Shown here: positions 9,766 to 18,601 of the stretch, one piece after another
How positions within the stretch are numbered: the stretch's first letter is position 1
Layout: every line of letters begins with the position of its first letter
The notes under the pieces: generated by a model
The model's database searches: none
What the model was told of the DNA's origin: nothing
What the model saw: only the letters and a program-made list of their open reading frames with translations
Program-made: the position numbers and the translations under genes
Origin: Chromatium weissei
GTDB taxonomy: Bacteria > Pseudomonadota > Gammaproteobacteria > Chromatiales > Chromatiaceae
Direction: 5' to 3'
Assembly (NCBI RefSeq): GCF_016583765.1
Contig: NZ_NRRR01000001.1
Span: forward strand, 1 to 64,000
DNA: 64,000 nt

Positions 9766-12700
9766 CACAGCCGCTCCGGACAGCGAAATGCTCTAACTTC
9801 CTGTAAATTAAATGGATTGCGCACACTCATCGCCCGCAATTCAAAGCGGGCAGATAATCCGTTCAGCGTAAATGTCACTTGAAATTTCTCCGGCTGCGCT
9901 GTCGGTTTTAATGCCGACCGGTCGAGCAGTCGAAACCACGCCCACGCGCCTTCTTCCGTCGCACTCGGCCCGTTGCCGGTCAAATCGGTGAACGTCAGTC
10001 GCACCCGCCCCGCGCCTTCCGGCATCGGCCACTGCAACCGTTGACTGCGCGGCGGCCCTTGTCGGTAATCAACAATTTGTCCATCCAAATCAAGCATAAA
10101 TTGAATGACTTGCGCATCCATCCGCTGCGGTCGCAATTCAAATTCCACCGCTGGCGTTTTCGCTGCGCCGCTGAAAAACGTGTCACGAATCACGGCAGCG
10201 CGTTGAAATTGCGTCAGCACTTCTGTCGGAATGCCGATGCGCGCATCCGTCCATTGCCATTTACCGCGACTGGTGTTGACTAACGGTGCAAGTTGTTGTT
10301 TGAAAAAGGTGTCAATCATTCCGCCGGAACTGAGCAGCTTGCCGAAATCAAATAACGTCGTTTCTCGCGCACTGTCTTTCACAAATGGATAACGGTCGTT
10401 AATCGCCTCGCGGCAAAACGGCAGCACCTCCGTCGTCCATAACGTATTGAGTTGCGCGCGCATTCCGCCCGCCTCCAGCGTTGCGCTGTCCTGCGCCAGC
10501 GTCGCCACCAAACTGCGCACCGGTGCGGGCAATTTGTCCGCCAGCGCCTTGGTCTCCGCAATTTCGCTCGTGTCACCAGCGACCAACAGCGTACGTCCAG
10601 AAGTCATCGCCGCCGCCATTGCCGTTAAATGCAGTTCCAATTTGCTCAACGTGGTTTGCAGTTGATCGAGCTGGGTTTGACCGCTGGCGTTGGCGCGAAC
10701 GAGATCATGCAGCCACGCAAACCGCTGAGTCACATACAGCTCCGGCGCTTCACCGCTCACTTCCGCTTTTGTCGGCACGGTCGGTTGATCGCCACCGAAA
10801 TAACGCGCCACCCGTTGCCCAAAATTCGCCGCAGCGGGCTCCGGCGCGGCAGTCGCCGCTGTTTCTGCGGGCGGTGGCTGATCCAATTTGGTCTGTGCGG
10901 CGGCGGCTACCAGCAATAAACGCAACGGCGATTTGGCGGAATCAGCGAGCAGATTGATGACCTGCGTCGCGTGCGGCAAATCGCGCACTGGAATTAACGC
11001 GATGTCGTCTAATAACGTTTTCCATTCAGTCACATAGTCTTGAAAATACCGCTCGCGCACCGCTGCGAATAATTGCGCCGCTGCGGGTGAATCCGGCTGC
11101 AACTGCGCCGCGTCACCGAGCACCCAGCTTTCTGCGGCGATGGCGTTGATCAAGCGATTGGTGACCTGCGCGAAACGTTGGTGATAGCCGTCGAAGGTGT
11201 ACAGCGCGGAAATGCCTTGCGTCAGCGGTCGTCCGCTGCGCCGCACGAGCAGCACATTGGCATATTCGCCGGCGCTGGCGCTGATGGTGAAATCGGGAAT
11301 ATCTGCACCGATGCCGTCGCGTTTGAGCTGCGCATAAACCCGTTCAGTCAGCGGTGCGCGATTCAAAATACTGCGAGCGGAATCAATCACTTCTTGATTG
11401 AGCGCGACGGAAAATGCGGCGGAACGGTGTTCCAGTAAGACCGCAAGATGCTCGCGCAGCGCAGTGTGCTGGGCAGCAGTCGTGCTGGTCGGCAACGCGT
11501 GTTGCCAATCCTGTTCAATCCACAATTTGATTGCGGCGAGATCATTCGGTCGCGTGTGCACATCCGCTTGACCGAGCAGCAAATACACGCGCAGCGCGTC
11601 GTAAAGATGCTCGGGATCGACGCTGGCTTGACGAATCTGTCCTTCCAAGCGCCGCAAAATGCGCGGCAATAACACGCGATTGAGCAGATGCAAATAAGCG
11701 CGTTGTGCCTGCGAACCGAGTTTGTCACCCTGATACAGCCCTAAACTCTCCGTCATCTCCACCGCGTCAACGCGATGGGCAAAGCCGCGTGGCAAATTCC
11801 GCGCCGCATCGAGCAGCGGTAAAATACCAATTAAATCATTGGCATCACTCGGCAGCGTTGCCAACTGCTGTTCGATATTGACCACCTGCTGTGCGGTGTC
11901 GGCAATCAGCGTGCGATTGCGCACATAGCTGGTCGTCCACGCCAGCGCCGCCACTGAAAACAGCAGCGCCGCGCCCGCGTAAGTGCCGCGTCGTAACCAC
12001 TGTTGCCGCCGTTCCAATTGCGGATCAAGCCCCGCCAATCCCGATTCCTGAAACACGACATCGCGCAGCAGCCGCGTCAGAAAATAGCTTTTGCTCGTGC
12101 CTTTGAACGGCAATGCGCCCTGTCGTCCCAAGCCAAAGTTCGCCGCATACGCGCCCAAAATGCGATCAATCGGCGTTCCGGTTTGCGTGCCGCTGCAAAA
12201 ATAAACGCCGCGCACCATTGGATGAATTTCAAACCGTGACGGCGTAAATACCTCGGTCAAAAACTGCTCCAACGTTTCCGTCAGCGCCGCAAACTGCGTG
12301 GGAAAACTGAATAGCAACGTGCGTTTACTCGGTTCGCGCTCCTGTTCCAGCCGCGTGAGCAATTGCGCTTCCAACCGTGAATGCAGCAATTTCAATTCTG
12401 TCGTGACGGCGTGAATGGGTGCGGCGGCGCTTTCCGTTTGCGCCAGCGGAAAGGTCATCCCCCACACCTGCTCGCGTCCGTCTTTATTCAAATTCGCAAA
12501 GAATTCATTGAATCCGGCAATCAAATCGGCCTTCATCAACAGCACATAAACGGGCATGGCGGTATGAAAGGTTTGACACAATTCCTGCACCCGCTGCCGC
12601 AGCGCCAGCGCCTGTCGGTCGCGGTCAACCTGCGGCTGTTGCAATAAATCCGCGAGACTCAACGCCACCAAAACGCCGTTGACGGGGCGGCGCGGACGAT

Positions 12701-13340
12701 GTTTTTTCAGCAGCGCCAAAAAGTTTTGCCACGCGGTTTTGTCGACCAGACGGTCGCTGTCTTGCGTGGTGTAGCGACCAGCGGTGTCAATCAGCACGGC
12801 GGAATCGGTGAACCACCAATCACAGTTGCGCGTGCCACCGAGTCCGGCGACGGCATCCTGACCGAGCTGCTCGGCGAGCGGAAACCGCAGCCCGGCGTTG
12901 AGCAATGCGGTCGTTTTGCCGCAACCCGGCGGGCCGATGATGAGATACCACGGCAGTTGATACACCCAACGTCCACCGAGTTTGCGCTTGCCGGTCGCGC
13001 CTTTGAGCGTGGCCAGCGCCTGCGTAAATCGCTCGCGCAGCACCAGCAATTCTTCATCGGAGGCTTGCTGCGTCAAATCGGGTGCGGCTTCTGCGTCCGT
13101 CGCCAATTGGTCAACCAATTGCTGATTGTGGCGACGTTCGAGCACCAGCGAAATCAACGCGATCACGCCCCAAATGCTGAACAGCGCGACGATGGCCAAT
13201 ACACGATATTCGACGGAGGCCAGCGGATCGAAAGTGCCGAAATGCAGCAGTGGCCCCGCAAACCAGATCAGCAATCCGGTGGCGCTCATGCCGAGCAGCG
13301 TCAGAAAAAATGGCGAGACAAACCAAGCGAGAATGGCCAT
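9765..13340 (-). CDS. tssM: Type VI secretion membrane subunit TssM (IcmF)
   Basis: TssM is the large inner-membrane component of the type VI trans-envelope complex, spanning the periplasm to contact the TssJ lipoprotein and anchored with TssL. This copy is 1191 residues, normal for the family. Two hydrophobic segments lie at about 5-35 and 45-68. A cytoplasmic NTPase-like domain has Walker A GPPGCGKTT (136-144), then GGTRNCDWWFTDSAVLIDTAGRY. A third membrane segment is near 452-472, followed by a long periplasmic region. The start codon overlaps the tssL stop (TGATG), and the stop overlaps tagF the same way, so translation of the three is probably coupled. Confidence 0.95.
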   Translation of the reverse strand: MAILAWFVSPFFLTLLGMSATGLLIWFAGPLLHFGTFDPLASVEYRVLAIVALFSIWGVIALISLVLERRHNQQLVDQLATDAEAAPDLTQQASDEELLVLRERFTQALATLKGATGKRKLGGRWVYQLPWYLIIGPPGCGKTTALLNAGLRFPLAEQLGQDAVAGLGGTRNCDWWFTDSAVLIDTAGRYTTQDSDRLVDKTAWQNFLALLKKHRPRRPVNGVLVALSLADLLQQPQVDRDRQALALRQRVQELCQTFHTAMPVYVLLMKADLIAGFNEFFANLNKDGREQVWGMTFPLAQTESAAAPIHAVTTELKLLHSRLEAQLLTRLEQEREPSKRTLLFSFPTQFAALTETLEQFLTEVFTPSRFEIHPMVRGVYFCSGTQTGTPIDRILGAYAANFGLGRQGALPFKGTSKSYFLTRLLRDVVFQESGLAGLDPQLERRQQWLRRGTYAGAALLFSVAALAWTTSYVRNRTLIADTAQQVVNIEQQLATLPSDANDLIGILPLLDAARNLPRGFAHRVDAVEMTESLGLYQGDKLGSQAQRAYLHLLNRVLLPRILRRLEGQIRQASVDPEHLYDALRVYLLLGQADVHTRPNDLAAIKLWIEQDWQHALPTSTTAAQHTALREHLAVLLEHRSAAFSVALNQEVIDSARSILNRAPLTERVYAQLKRDGIGADIPDFTISASAGEYANVLLVRRSGRPLTQGISALYTFDGYHQRFAQVTNRLINAIAAESWVLGDAAQLQPDSPAAAQLFAAVRERYFQDYVTEWKTLLDDIALIPVRDLPHATQVINLLADSAKSPLRLLLVAAAAQTKLDQPPPAETAATAAPEPAAANFGQRVARYFGGDQPTVPTKAEVSGEAPELYVTQRFAWLHDLVRANASGQTQLDQLQTTLSKLELHLTAMAAAMTSGRTLLVAGDTSEIAETKALADKLPAPVRSLVATLAQDSATLEAGGMRAQLNTLWTTEVLPFCREAINDRYPFVKDSARETTLFDFGKLLSSGGMIDTFFKQQLAPLVNTSRGKWQWTDARIGIPTEVLTQFQRAAVIRDTFFSGAAKTPAVEFELRPQRMDAQVIQFMLDLDGQIVDYRQGPPRSQRLQWPMPEGAGRVRLTFTDLTGNGPSATEEGAWAWFRLLDRSALKPTAQPEKFQVTFTLNGLSARFELRAMSVRNPFNLQEVRAFRCPERL

Positions 13341-14764
13341 CAGTGCGGCGCTCCCAACGGTGAAACGGTCGAATCGGCTGGCGTGATGAGCATCACTTCA
13401 ACGCGGCGATTGCGCGCATCCTTGGAATTTTCCGGCACGAGCGGCTCGCTTTCGGCACGACCTTCGGCAGTAAAACGCGCTGAATTGCCGGTGAGTTCGG
13501 CGAGCAGCGTACTGACGCGCTGCGCCCGTTCTTGTGACAGATGCCAGTTCGACGGAAAACGCAGTGTTTGAATCGGCACGCTGTCAGTGTGACCGGTGAC
13601 CAACACCATGCCCGGCAATTGCGCCAGCGCCTCAGCAATGTGGCGCAACGGCAGCAGATACGCCGGTTTAATCGTGACGCTGCCGGAGGCGAATAGATCG
13701 TCACCGCGCAAAATGACGGTTTGTCCCAGCGGACGATTCGCCACCGTCAACCGTCCGGCGGCGATGTCTTCTGCCAATAATTTCCGTAAAGTCAATGCGG
13801 TTGCTGATTCCGCCGAAATTAACGGTGCTGGCGCGTCACGCTCCGCCAGTGCGGGCAGCCGTTGATCGAGCGCATTCAACGACAAATACACCGGATCAGA
13901 ATCGCGGTTGAGCGCAAAACTGAACGCGGTAAACAGCGCCAGCAATGTCACGGCAGCCAGCGTCGAAAACACCCACAACGGCAACGCATGGCGCAATGGA
14001 TTCTGTGGTTTATCGCTGCCGCGCCAATGCGGTGACAGTTCAGTTTCCGATTCGCCGCGCTGGCTGCGAATGGTTTGAAACAACTGCTCGCGTATTTGAT
14101 TGAGCTGATCGCGTCCGCCTTCACGCACGCGATAACGCCCTTCAAAACCGAGCGCGAGACACAAATACATCAATTCCAACAGGTTGAGATTGGTGCGCGG
14201 CTGTGTCAGCAATCGCTCCAACGCGGTGAAGAACTTTTCGCCGCCCCACGTTTCGTTGTGAAAGCTAATCAGCAATCCGCGATTGCTCCACACACTTTGC
14301 GTTCCCCACGGCGTATCCAGCACCGCTTCATCGACCAGCGCGCACAGCACATAACGCGCCGGCAACACCACCGCATCCACCAAACCCTGAACGCGAGCAC
14401 AGTTTTCAAAATCGCGCATTTGCTGAATGAAACCCTCGCGCAATCCTTCAGGATCGGGATGTGCTGCCGTGCCGCGCACCTGCGCCGCAATGGTCAAAAT
14501 GCCATTGGCGCAAGTTAACAATGGGTTGGAAGAAATTCCCCCCAGCCCTCCTTTTCCAAAGGGCGGAGTAAAGCCAATTGGTGATGTGAATTCCGATGCT
14601 GGCGCAAAGGATGCGAATTCAAGTCCTTCTTTAGAAAAGGACTCCGAATCAAGCCCTCCTTTGGAAAAGGGAGGTTGAGAGGATTTAGCGCGACCGCCGG
14701 GCATAGGGCGAATAACCGTCGGGCCATCAGCGGTGGGAATTGCAAAGGGATCGTCATTCGCCAT
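13340..14764 (-). CDS. tssL: Type VI secretion protein TssL (DotU) with OmpA-like C-terminus
   Basis: TssL links TssM to the baseplate in the inner membrane. The 474 residues divide into a Pro/Gly/Ser/Phe-rich N-terminus (about 1-85), a DotU-type cytoplasmic domain (about 90-240, with ALVDEAVLDTPWG and WGGEKFF), one membrane helix near 265-290 and an OmpA/MotB-like peptidoglycan-binding domain (GHTDSVPIQ, LSQERAQRV, ARNRRVEV). The domain makes it an extended TssL that can grip the cell wall directly. The N-terminal stretch is encoded by interspersed-repeat DNA (see 14544-14686), so the tail PPFSKGG...PPFGKGGLGG is probably an inserted, non-essential segment. It starts 3 nt after the tssK stop. 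Confidence 0.94.
   Translation of the reverse strand: MANDDPFAIPTADGPTVIRPMPGGRAKSSQPPFSKGGLDSESFSKEGLEFASFAPASEFTSPIGFTPPFGKGGLGGISSNPLLTCANGILTIAAQVRGTAAHPDPEGLREGFIQQMRDFENCARVQGLVDAVVLPARYVLCALVDEAVLDTPWGTQSVWSNRGLLISFHNETWGGEKFFTALERLLTQPRTNLNLLELMYLCLALGFEGRYRVREGGRDQLNQIREQLFQTIRSQRGESETELSPHWRGSDKPQNPLRHALPLWVFSTLAAVTLLALFTAFSFALNRDSDPVYLSLNALDQRLPALAERDAPAPLISAESATALTLRKLLAEDIAAGRLTVANRPLGQTVILRGDDLFASGSVTIKPAYLLPLRHIAEALAQLPGMVLVTGHTDSVPIQTLRFPSNWHLSQERAQRVSTLLAELTGNSARFTAEGRAESEPLVPENSKDARNRRVEVMLITPADSTVSPLGAPH
14544..14686. repeat. Three palindromic interspersed repeat units inside tssL
   Basis: Three related imperfect palindromes lie within the coding sequence at about 14544-14575, 14620-14650 and 14651-14686. 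Each has a CCTCC or CCTTC arm, a TTTNNAAA centre and a GGAGG or GGACT arm. The last is followed by GGTTGAGAGGATTT. On the minus strand they encode PPFSKGG, SFSKEGL and PPFGKGGLGG in frame. Short CCTCCTTT...AAAGGAGG repeats of this kind are dispersed in many cyanobacterial and gammaproteobacterial genomes. Confidence 0.75.
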
Positions 14765-14767
14765 AAA

Positions 14768-16102
14768 TCACTCGCGGATTGCCCAAAGTTCTAATGCCAA
14801 CGCCGGAAAATCTCCACCGATATGCAAACCAAAACCACCACCCGTCACCAATTGCGCCCAGAATTCACTGCTGCGATCCAATTCAAAATAATCAAATCCA
14901 GCGTGATACGGAATTTCTAATGGAGCGGTTGGCATGGGACGCAATGGAATACCCGGCAGCGCTAATTTAACCAATTCTTGAATCTTTTCGACTGGGCCGA
15001 TTTTCGTTTGTGTCGGTAATCGATTGCGCAGCGTTTGTGAATCCACATTGGCTTGTGCTGCCAATACAAAACGCGAATTGGTTAATAGCATTCGCTCTTC
15101 AACTAACGCAATACGAAAACCGAATTGCCGTTCTTGAATTGGAATAGAAATGGCGCGTTCGACGTATTCACGATTGAGGAATTCACGCAGCCGTTCAATC
15201 ACGGGCGTAAAGGTCGCGTTCAAATCCTCGTGACGATACGGCGGAAATTCCGGCGGACGTTTGCTGGCGTTGGCAAAAGTCGCCAGTTCTCCAGCTAAAC
15301 CAAGTAGATAACGAAATAGCGCCTCAGGATGCAGTCCCTGAATTTGGTCGAAATGCGTCACCACCGGCTCGGCGCGATTGAGCAGTTGCAGCAGCAGAAA
15401 ATCCGCCCAGTCCGCCACGCCACCACGTCCCACGCCGCGCACGCGACCAGCGCGTAATTCCGCTTGTCGATGCAGCAACCCATTCAATTCCTGAATAAAA
15501 TTGCTCAAACGTGGCGCAATCTGCACGTCAAGACAGGGCGGAATGTACGCCGAATCAAGTCGCACTTGCCGATCTGCGCGGCATTCGACAACGCGTCCCA
15601 CGCCGCAGCAGGCATAACCCGCTCGCGTCTGCGATTCCAGCATCAGCCGCAGATTCAGTCGTCCGACGATGACCGGAGTTTCGGTGTCCGCGCCGAGTAC
15701 GTTATCGCGCACCGTCAGTTCACTGGCGCGATACCGCAAAACCGTTTCGATTTCGTCGCCGCTGCCGCTTTCCGCTAAACCGGGGCGACGCAGTGGCAAT
15801 GCGAGATACAGCGTTTGCGGTTGAATTCGTTCATCAAATTCCAATGGCGGCGGCAGTGGATCATGGGCTGGCGCATCAAACGGCGTGCCGTCGGGCAGAA
15901 TTCCGGCAACTTCGGTCAGTGCAAATTTGCCAAATGCCAGCAATTCTTCATCAATCCGCAACCGCTGCACGCCCCATGCCGCTGGCGTGCTGATGCTCGA
16001 TTTTGCATCAATGACCTGTTCAAAATAACGGTCATGCTGTTGAAAATGCTGCGGTTGTAAAAACAGCCCTTCCGACCACAACACGCGATTGTTCCAAGTC
16101 AC
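14768..16102 (-). CDS. tssK: Type VI secretion baseplate protein TssK
   Basis: TssK is the trimeric adaptor that docks the baseplate onto the TssJLM membrane complex. This 444-residue copy opens TWNNRVLWSEGLFLQPQHFQQ, the hallmark N-terminus of the family, and runs the normal length. The GTG at 16102 was chosen because AAAGGAG, overlapping the tssJ stop codon (TAAAGGAG), sits a proper distance upstream. An upstream in-frame ATG at 16138 lies inside tssJ and adds residues absent from the family. The gap to tssJ is 10 nt. Confidence 0.95.
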   Translation of the reverse strand: MTWNNRVLWSEGLFLQPQHFQQHDRYFEQVIDAKSSISTPAAWGVQRLRIDEELLAFGKFALTEVAGILPDGTPFDAPAHDPLPPPLEFDERIQPQTLYLALPLRRPGLAESGSGDEIETVLRYRASELTVRDNVLGADTETPVIVGRLNLRLMLESQTRAGYACCGVGRVVECRADRQVRLDSAYIPPCLDVQIAPRLSNFIQELNGLLHRQAELRAGRVRGVGRGGVADWADFLLLQLLNRAEPVVTHFDQIQGLHPEALFRYLLGLAGELATFANASKRPPEFPPYRHEDLNATFTPVIERLREFLNREYVERAISIPIQERQFGFRIALVEERMLLTNSRFVLAAQANVDSQTLRNRLPTQTKIGPVEKIQELVKLALPGIPLRPMPTAPLEIPYHAGFDYFELDRSSEFWAQLVTGGGFGLHIGGDFPALALELWAIRE

Positions 16103-16112
16103 GGCAGCTCCT

Positions 16113-16619
16113 TTATTGATGACGAATCGACACGGCATTTGCGCCGACTTCGATCTGTAAACTATTGTTTTGCGAAGGATTTAAGCGCATTACATCGCGC
16201 CAGCGCGCACGATCAATGTCACGAAAAGCGGCGATCACGCCAATGCAAGTGGCATCGGCATTGAGCGGTCGATTGATCGGTAAAAATTGCTCCGGAGCCA
16301 ATGTCATTTCATCGCGGGTGATTAAATCGCCACCGAGTACGGTGCTGTCGTGGTCATACAAACTAAAAAAATCGGCTTTAGTAAATACGCCTTCACTTTT
16401 CAATTCATAAACGCGCACCACAATTGCCAGCGGTTTTCCCTCTGAATCACGATTGGCATCGGCTTTGGCGGCAATGCGCATATTCAATTGTGGAACGGGT
16501 TTTTCAATTGGCAGCGGTGGTAATTCAGGTAATTTGGGTTTCATTCCGCAGCCAGTTAAACAGACGATCAGCAGAATGAATAGAGTGAAATACAGTTGAT
16601 TGCGCAATTGAGTATTCAA
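16113..16619 (-). CDS. tssJ: Type VI secretion lipoprotein TssJ
   Basis: TssJ is the outer-membrane lipoprotein that anchors TssM. The protein has a hydrophobic signal segment followed by lipobox LTGC, a Pro-rich linker (KPKLPELPPLP), and a beta-rich body with VVRVYELKSEGVFTKADFFSLYDHD, typical of the family. A TTG start at 16619 has AGGA about 7 nt upstream; another TTG at 16625 sits too close to that site. The gene lies between tagH (34-nt gap) and tssK in one operon. Confidence 0.9.
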   Translation of the reverse strand: MNTQLRNQLYFTLFILLIVCLTGCGMKPKLPELPPLPIEKPVPQLNMRIAAKADANRDSEGKPLAIVVRVYELKSEGVFTKADFFSLYDHDSTVLGGDLITRDEMTLAPEQFLPINRPLNADATCIGVIAAFRDIDRARWRDVMRLNPSQNNSLQIEVGANAVSIRHQ

Positions 16620-16653
16620 CGCCAATTCCTCGCTTGACTGAATGTTTAGTGAA

Positions 16654-17967
16654 TTATGCTTCGCGTGATGTGCGACGTATTTCAGTCAAACGGCGAATTT
16701 GTTCATGATAAGCGCGAGCAAATGCGGTATCAAATAACTGCATGACATCTTCTGAGGCTTGAGCCGCCATTTGTTCATAGGTTTCCGTAAACAATTCCCA
16801 GCAGCGTGCTTTGCGATTTGACAGCACGTTGATTCCTGAATTACTCAATTGCCGTTCTAATTCCGCTGGATCAAAACGGGCAAGTAATGCGCGTAATGCG
16901 GCTTGCAATCCAGCGGTCATTGCCATTTCATGCGCTTGAATATCATCAAATCCGGCTTGCGCGGCAATGACAGCGGGCAAAAATCCCGAATTGGATTGCA
17001 ATAACAATTGCAGTAATAGGCTGTCAGTATCGGCTGAAAATTTAAATGGATTATTTTCCGCGGCGCGAATGGTGGTGACACCCAGTCGTAATTCATTTTT
17101 GAATTGTGCGCGTGCCATTAAGGTGGCGCTTAAACCCGTGGTGAAGGCGCGTAATAATTCGCCCGCTTGCCGCAAAACGATTTCTGCTGACGGCGAATTT
17201 GCTGGCGGTTCAATACCTAAACCGGCAAATAGGGCGCGAAGTTCGGCATTTTCTGATGCTGCGGCTGCCGTCGAAGTCATCGTCGGCGTGTTCGGCGATT
17301 TCGGTTGAGGTGCGGCGTGATGCCAAGCGTCATTGAGTAGATCGTAATTGTCGGGCATGACGGCGGGTTGATAACACACCTGCTCCACCGGCGTGGAACG
17401 TGGCGTGAATTCTCGTGCGGGTGCGGCGGGGGCGAAACCATCCAAGGTGGCATTCAATGGTGCAGCCTTCGTTGCTTGATTTTCGCTGGCGGTTCGCGCT
17501 GCGGGCGGAATGAAATCGGCGGCGGTTTGCCCGACGTTGGAACTCAATAAATCTAAAATATCTGGTGCTGGCTGGGCGTTGAGCAGTTCGGCAGCGGTTG
17601 GCGAATTTTGAGGTGGTGAAGCAGTGGCCGTTGCGGTTGCGTATTGACCATTAACCGTGACGATGATGTGAAAACTGCCAATGACGAGCCGATCTCCAGT
17701 GGCAATGGCAACCGGCTGCTGCGGCGGCAATGGATCATTGGAATGATTGAGATAGGTTCCGTTGCGGCTAATGTCGGTAATCCACAGACCGCCGTGACGC
17801 GCTTCCAGTCGAGCGTGTTGACCAGAAATCACCCGTTCTGGATCGTCCAAATGCACGTCATTCGCAGGATTGCGCCCCAGCGTGATGCCGCGAGCAGTCA
17901 GTTGTAATTGAACGTCCCAAGCAGGCGTTTGCTGCTGGGTGTTGATGATGTGAAGGTTGATGTCCAT
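16654..17967 (-). CDS. tagH: Type VI secretion-associated FHA protein TagH
   Basis: This 437-residue protein has an N-terminal forkhead-associated domain (about 1-105) with the expected GRNPANDVHLDD, SGQHARLEA and DISRNGTYLN phosphothreonine-binding elements. An Ala/Pro-rich linker (about 120-230) and a C-terminal TagH domain (about 235-437, ending in EQIRRLTEIRR) follow. FHA proteins of this type are phosphorylated by a PpkA kinase in some species and control assembly of the secretion apparatus. No kinase or phosphatase gene (ppkA, pppA) is present in this cluster. It is the first gene of the operon. Confidence 0.9.
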   Translation of the reverse strand: MDINLHIINTQQQTPAWDVQLQLTARGITLGRNPANDVHLDDPERVISGQHARLEARHGGLWITDISRNGTYLNHSNDPLPPQQPVAIATGDRLVIGSFHIIVTVNGQYATATATASPPQNSPTAAELLNAQPAPDILDLLSSNVGQTAADFIPPAARTASENQATKAAPLNATLDGFAPAAPAREFTPRSTPVEQVCYQPAVMPDNYDLLNDAWHHAAPQPKSPNTPTMTSTAAAASENAELRALFAGLGIEPPANSPSAEIVLRQAGELLRAFTTGLSATLMARAQFKNELRLGVTTIRAAENNPFKFSADTDSLLLQLLLQSNSGFLPAVIAAQAGFDDIQAHEMAMTAGLQAALRALLARFDPAELERQLSNSGINVLSNRKARCWELFTETYEQMAAQASEDVMQLFDTAFARAYHEQIRRLTEIRRTSREA

Positions 17968-18037
17968 TCAGCCGGCGCTCAAAACAGAAGTTGCCGATAT
18001 TCAAACACCGATGATTCATTGCGTCACAAAAAATTAC

Positions 18038-18601
18038 TCATTCGACGAGTGCCAAACCGTAACGCACTTGCCCAGCAGTTTTATCGCGGATCAACTCCCA
18101 ACCTGCTGGCAATGTTGGAAAATTCTGTGAACTGGCGATTTCCAAATACACTCGCGCTCCGGTCGCCACCCAACCGTTATTCGCCAACAGTGTCATCGTC
18201 GGAATCAGTAAATCAGCGGAATACGGCGGATCGAGAAACACCACATCAAACGGTCGCCCCGCGCCAGCCAGCCACTGCAACGCATCCGTTTGCACAATGT
18301 CGACGCGGTCGGCAATGCCCAGCGTTCGCGCATTTGCCACCAACTGCCGTGCCACCGGCGCAGCCTGTTCCAACAACATCACCGCACCGCAGCCGCGTGA
18401 GAGCGCCTCAAATCCCAGCGCACCGCTGCCCGCAAACGCATCTAAACAGCGTGCGCCGACGATGAGCGGAGCCAACCAATTAAACAGCGTTTCGCGCACG
18501 CGATTCGGTGTCGGACGCAGCCCCGGCTGCTCGATAATTGGCAAGCGGCGACCACGAAACTGGCCGCCGATGAGATGCAGTTGGTTATTTAGGTGCTTCA
18601 T
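18038..18601 (-). CDS. rsmD: 16S rRNA (guanine(966)-N(2))-methyltransferase RsmD
   Basis: RsmD methylates G966 of 16S rRNA in the small subunit using S-adenosylmethionine. The 187 residues show IGGQFRGRRLP near the start, the cofactor loop CLDAFAGSGALGFEALSRG and the catalytic motif FLDPPY. The ATG at 18601 gives the usual family length; the reading frame stays open upstream only because it overlaps the end of the M16 peptidase-like gene. The overlap of 17 nt with that gene, and the order peptidase-peptidase-rsmD, are common in gammaproteobacteria. Confidence 0.93.
   Translation of the reverse strand: MKHLNNQLHLIGGQFRGRRLPIIEQPGLRPTPNRVRETLFNWLAPLIVGARCLDAFAGSGALGFEALSRGCGAVMLLEQAAPVARQLVANARTLGIADRVDIVQTDALQWLAGAGRPFDVVFLDPPYSADLLIPTMTLLANNGWVATGARVYLEIASSQNFPTLPAGWELIRDKTAGQVRYGLALVE

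Noticed and set aside
12699-13571. A 290-codon frame antisense to tssM and tssL
   Set aside because: It shows no family motifs and crosses two well-supported genes on the other strand. Biased third positions of the GC-rich minus-strand genes keep the antisense frame open.
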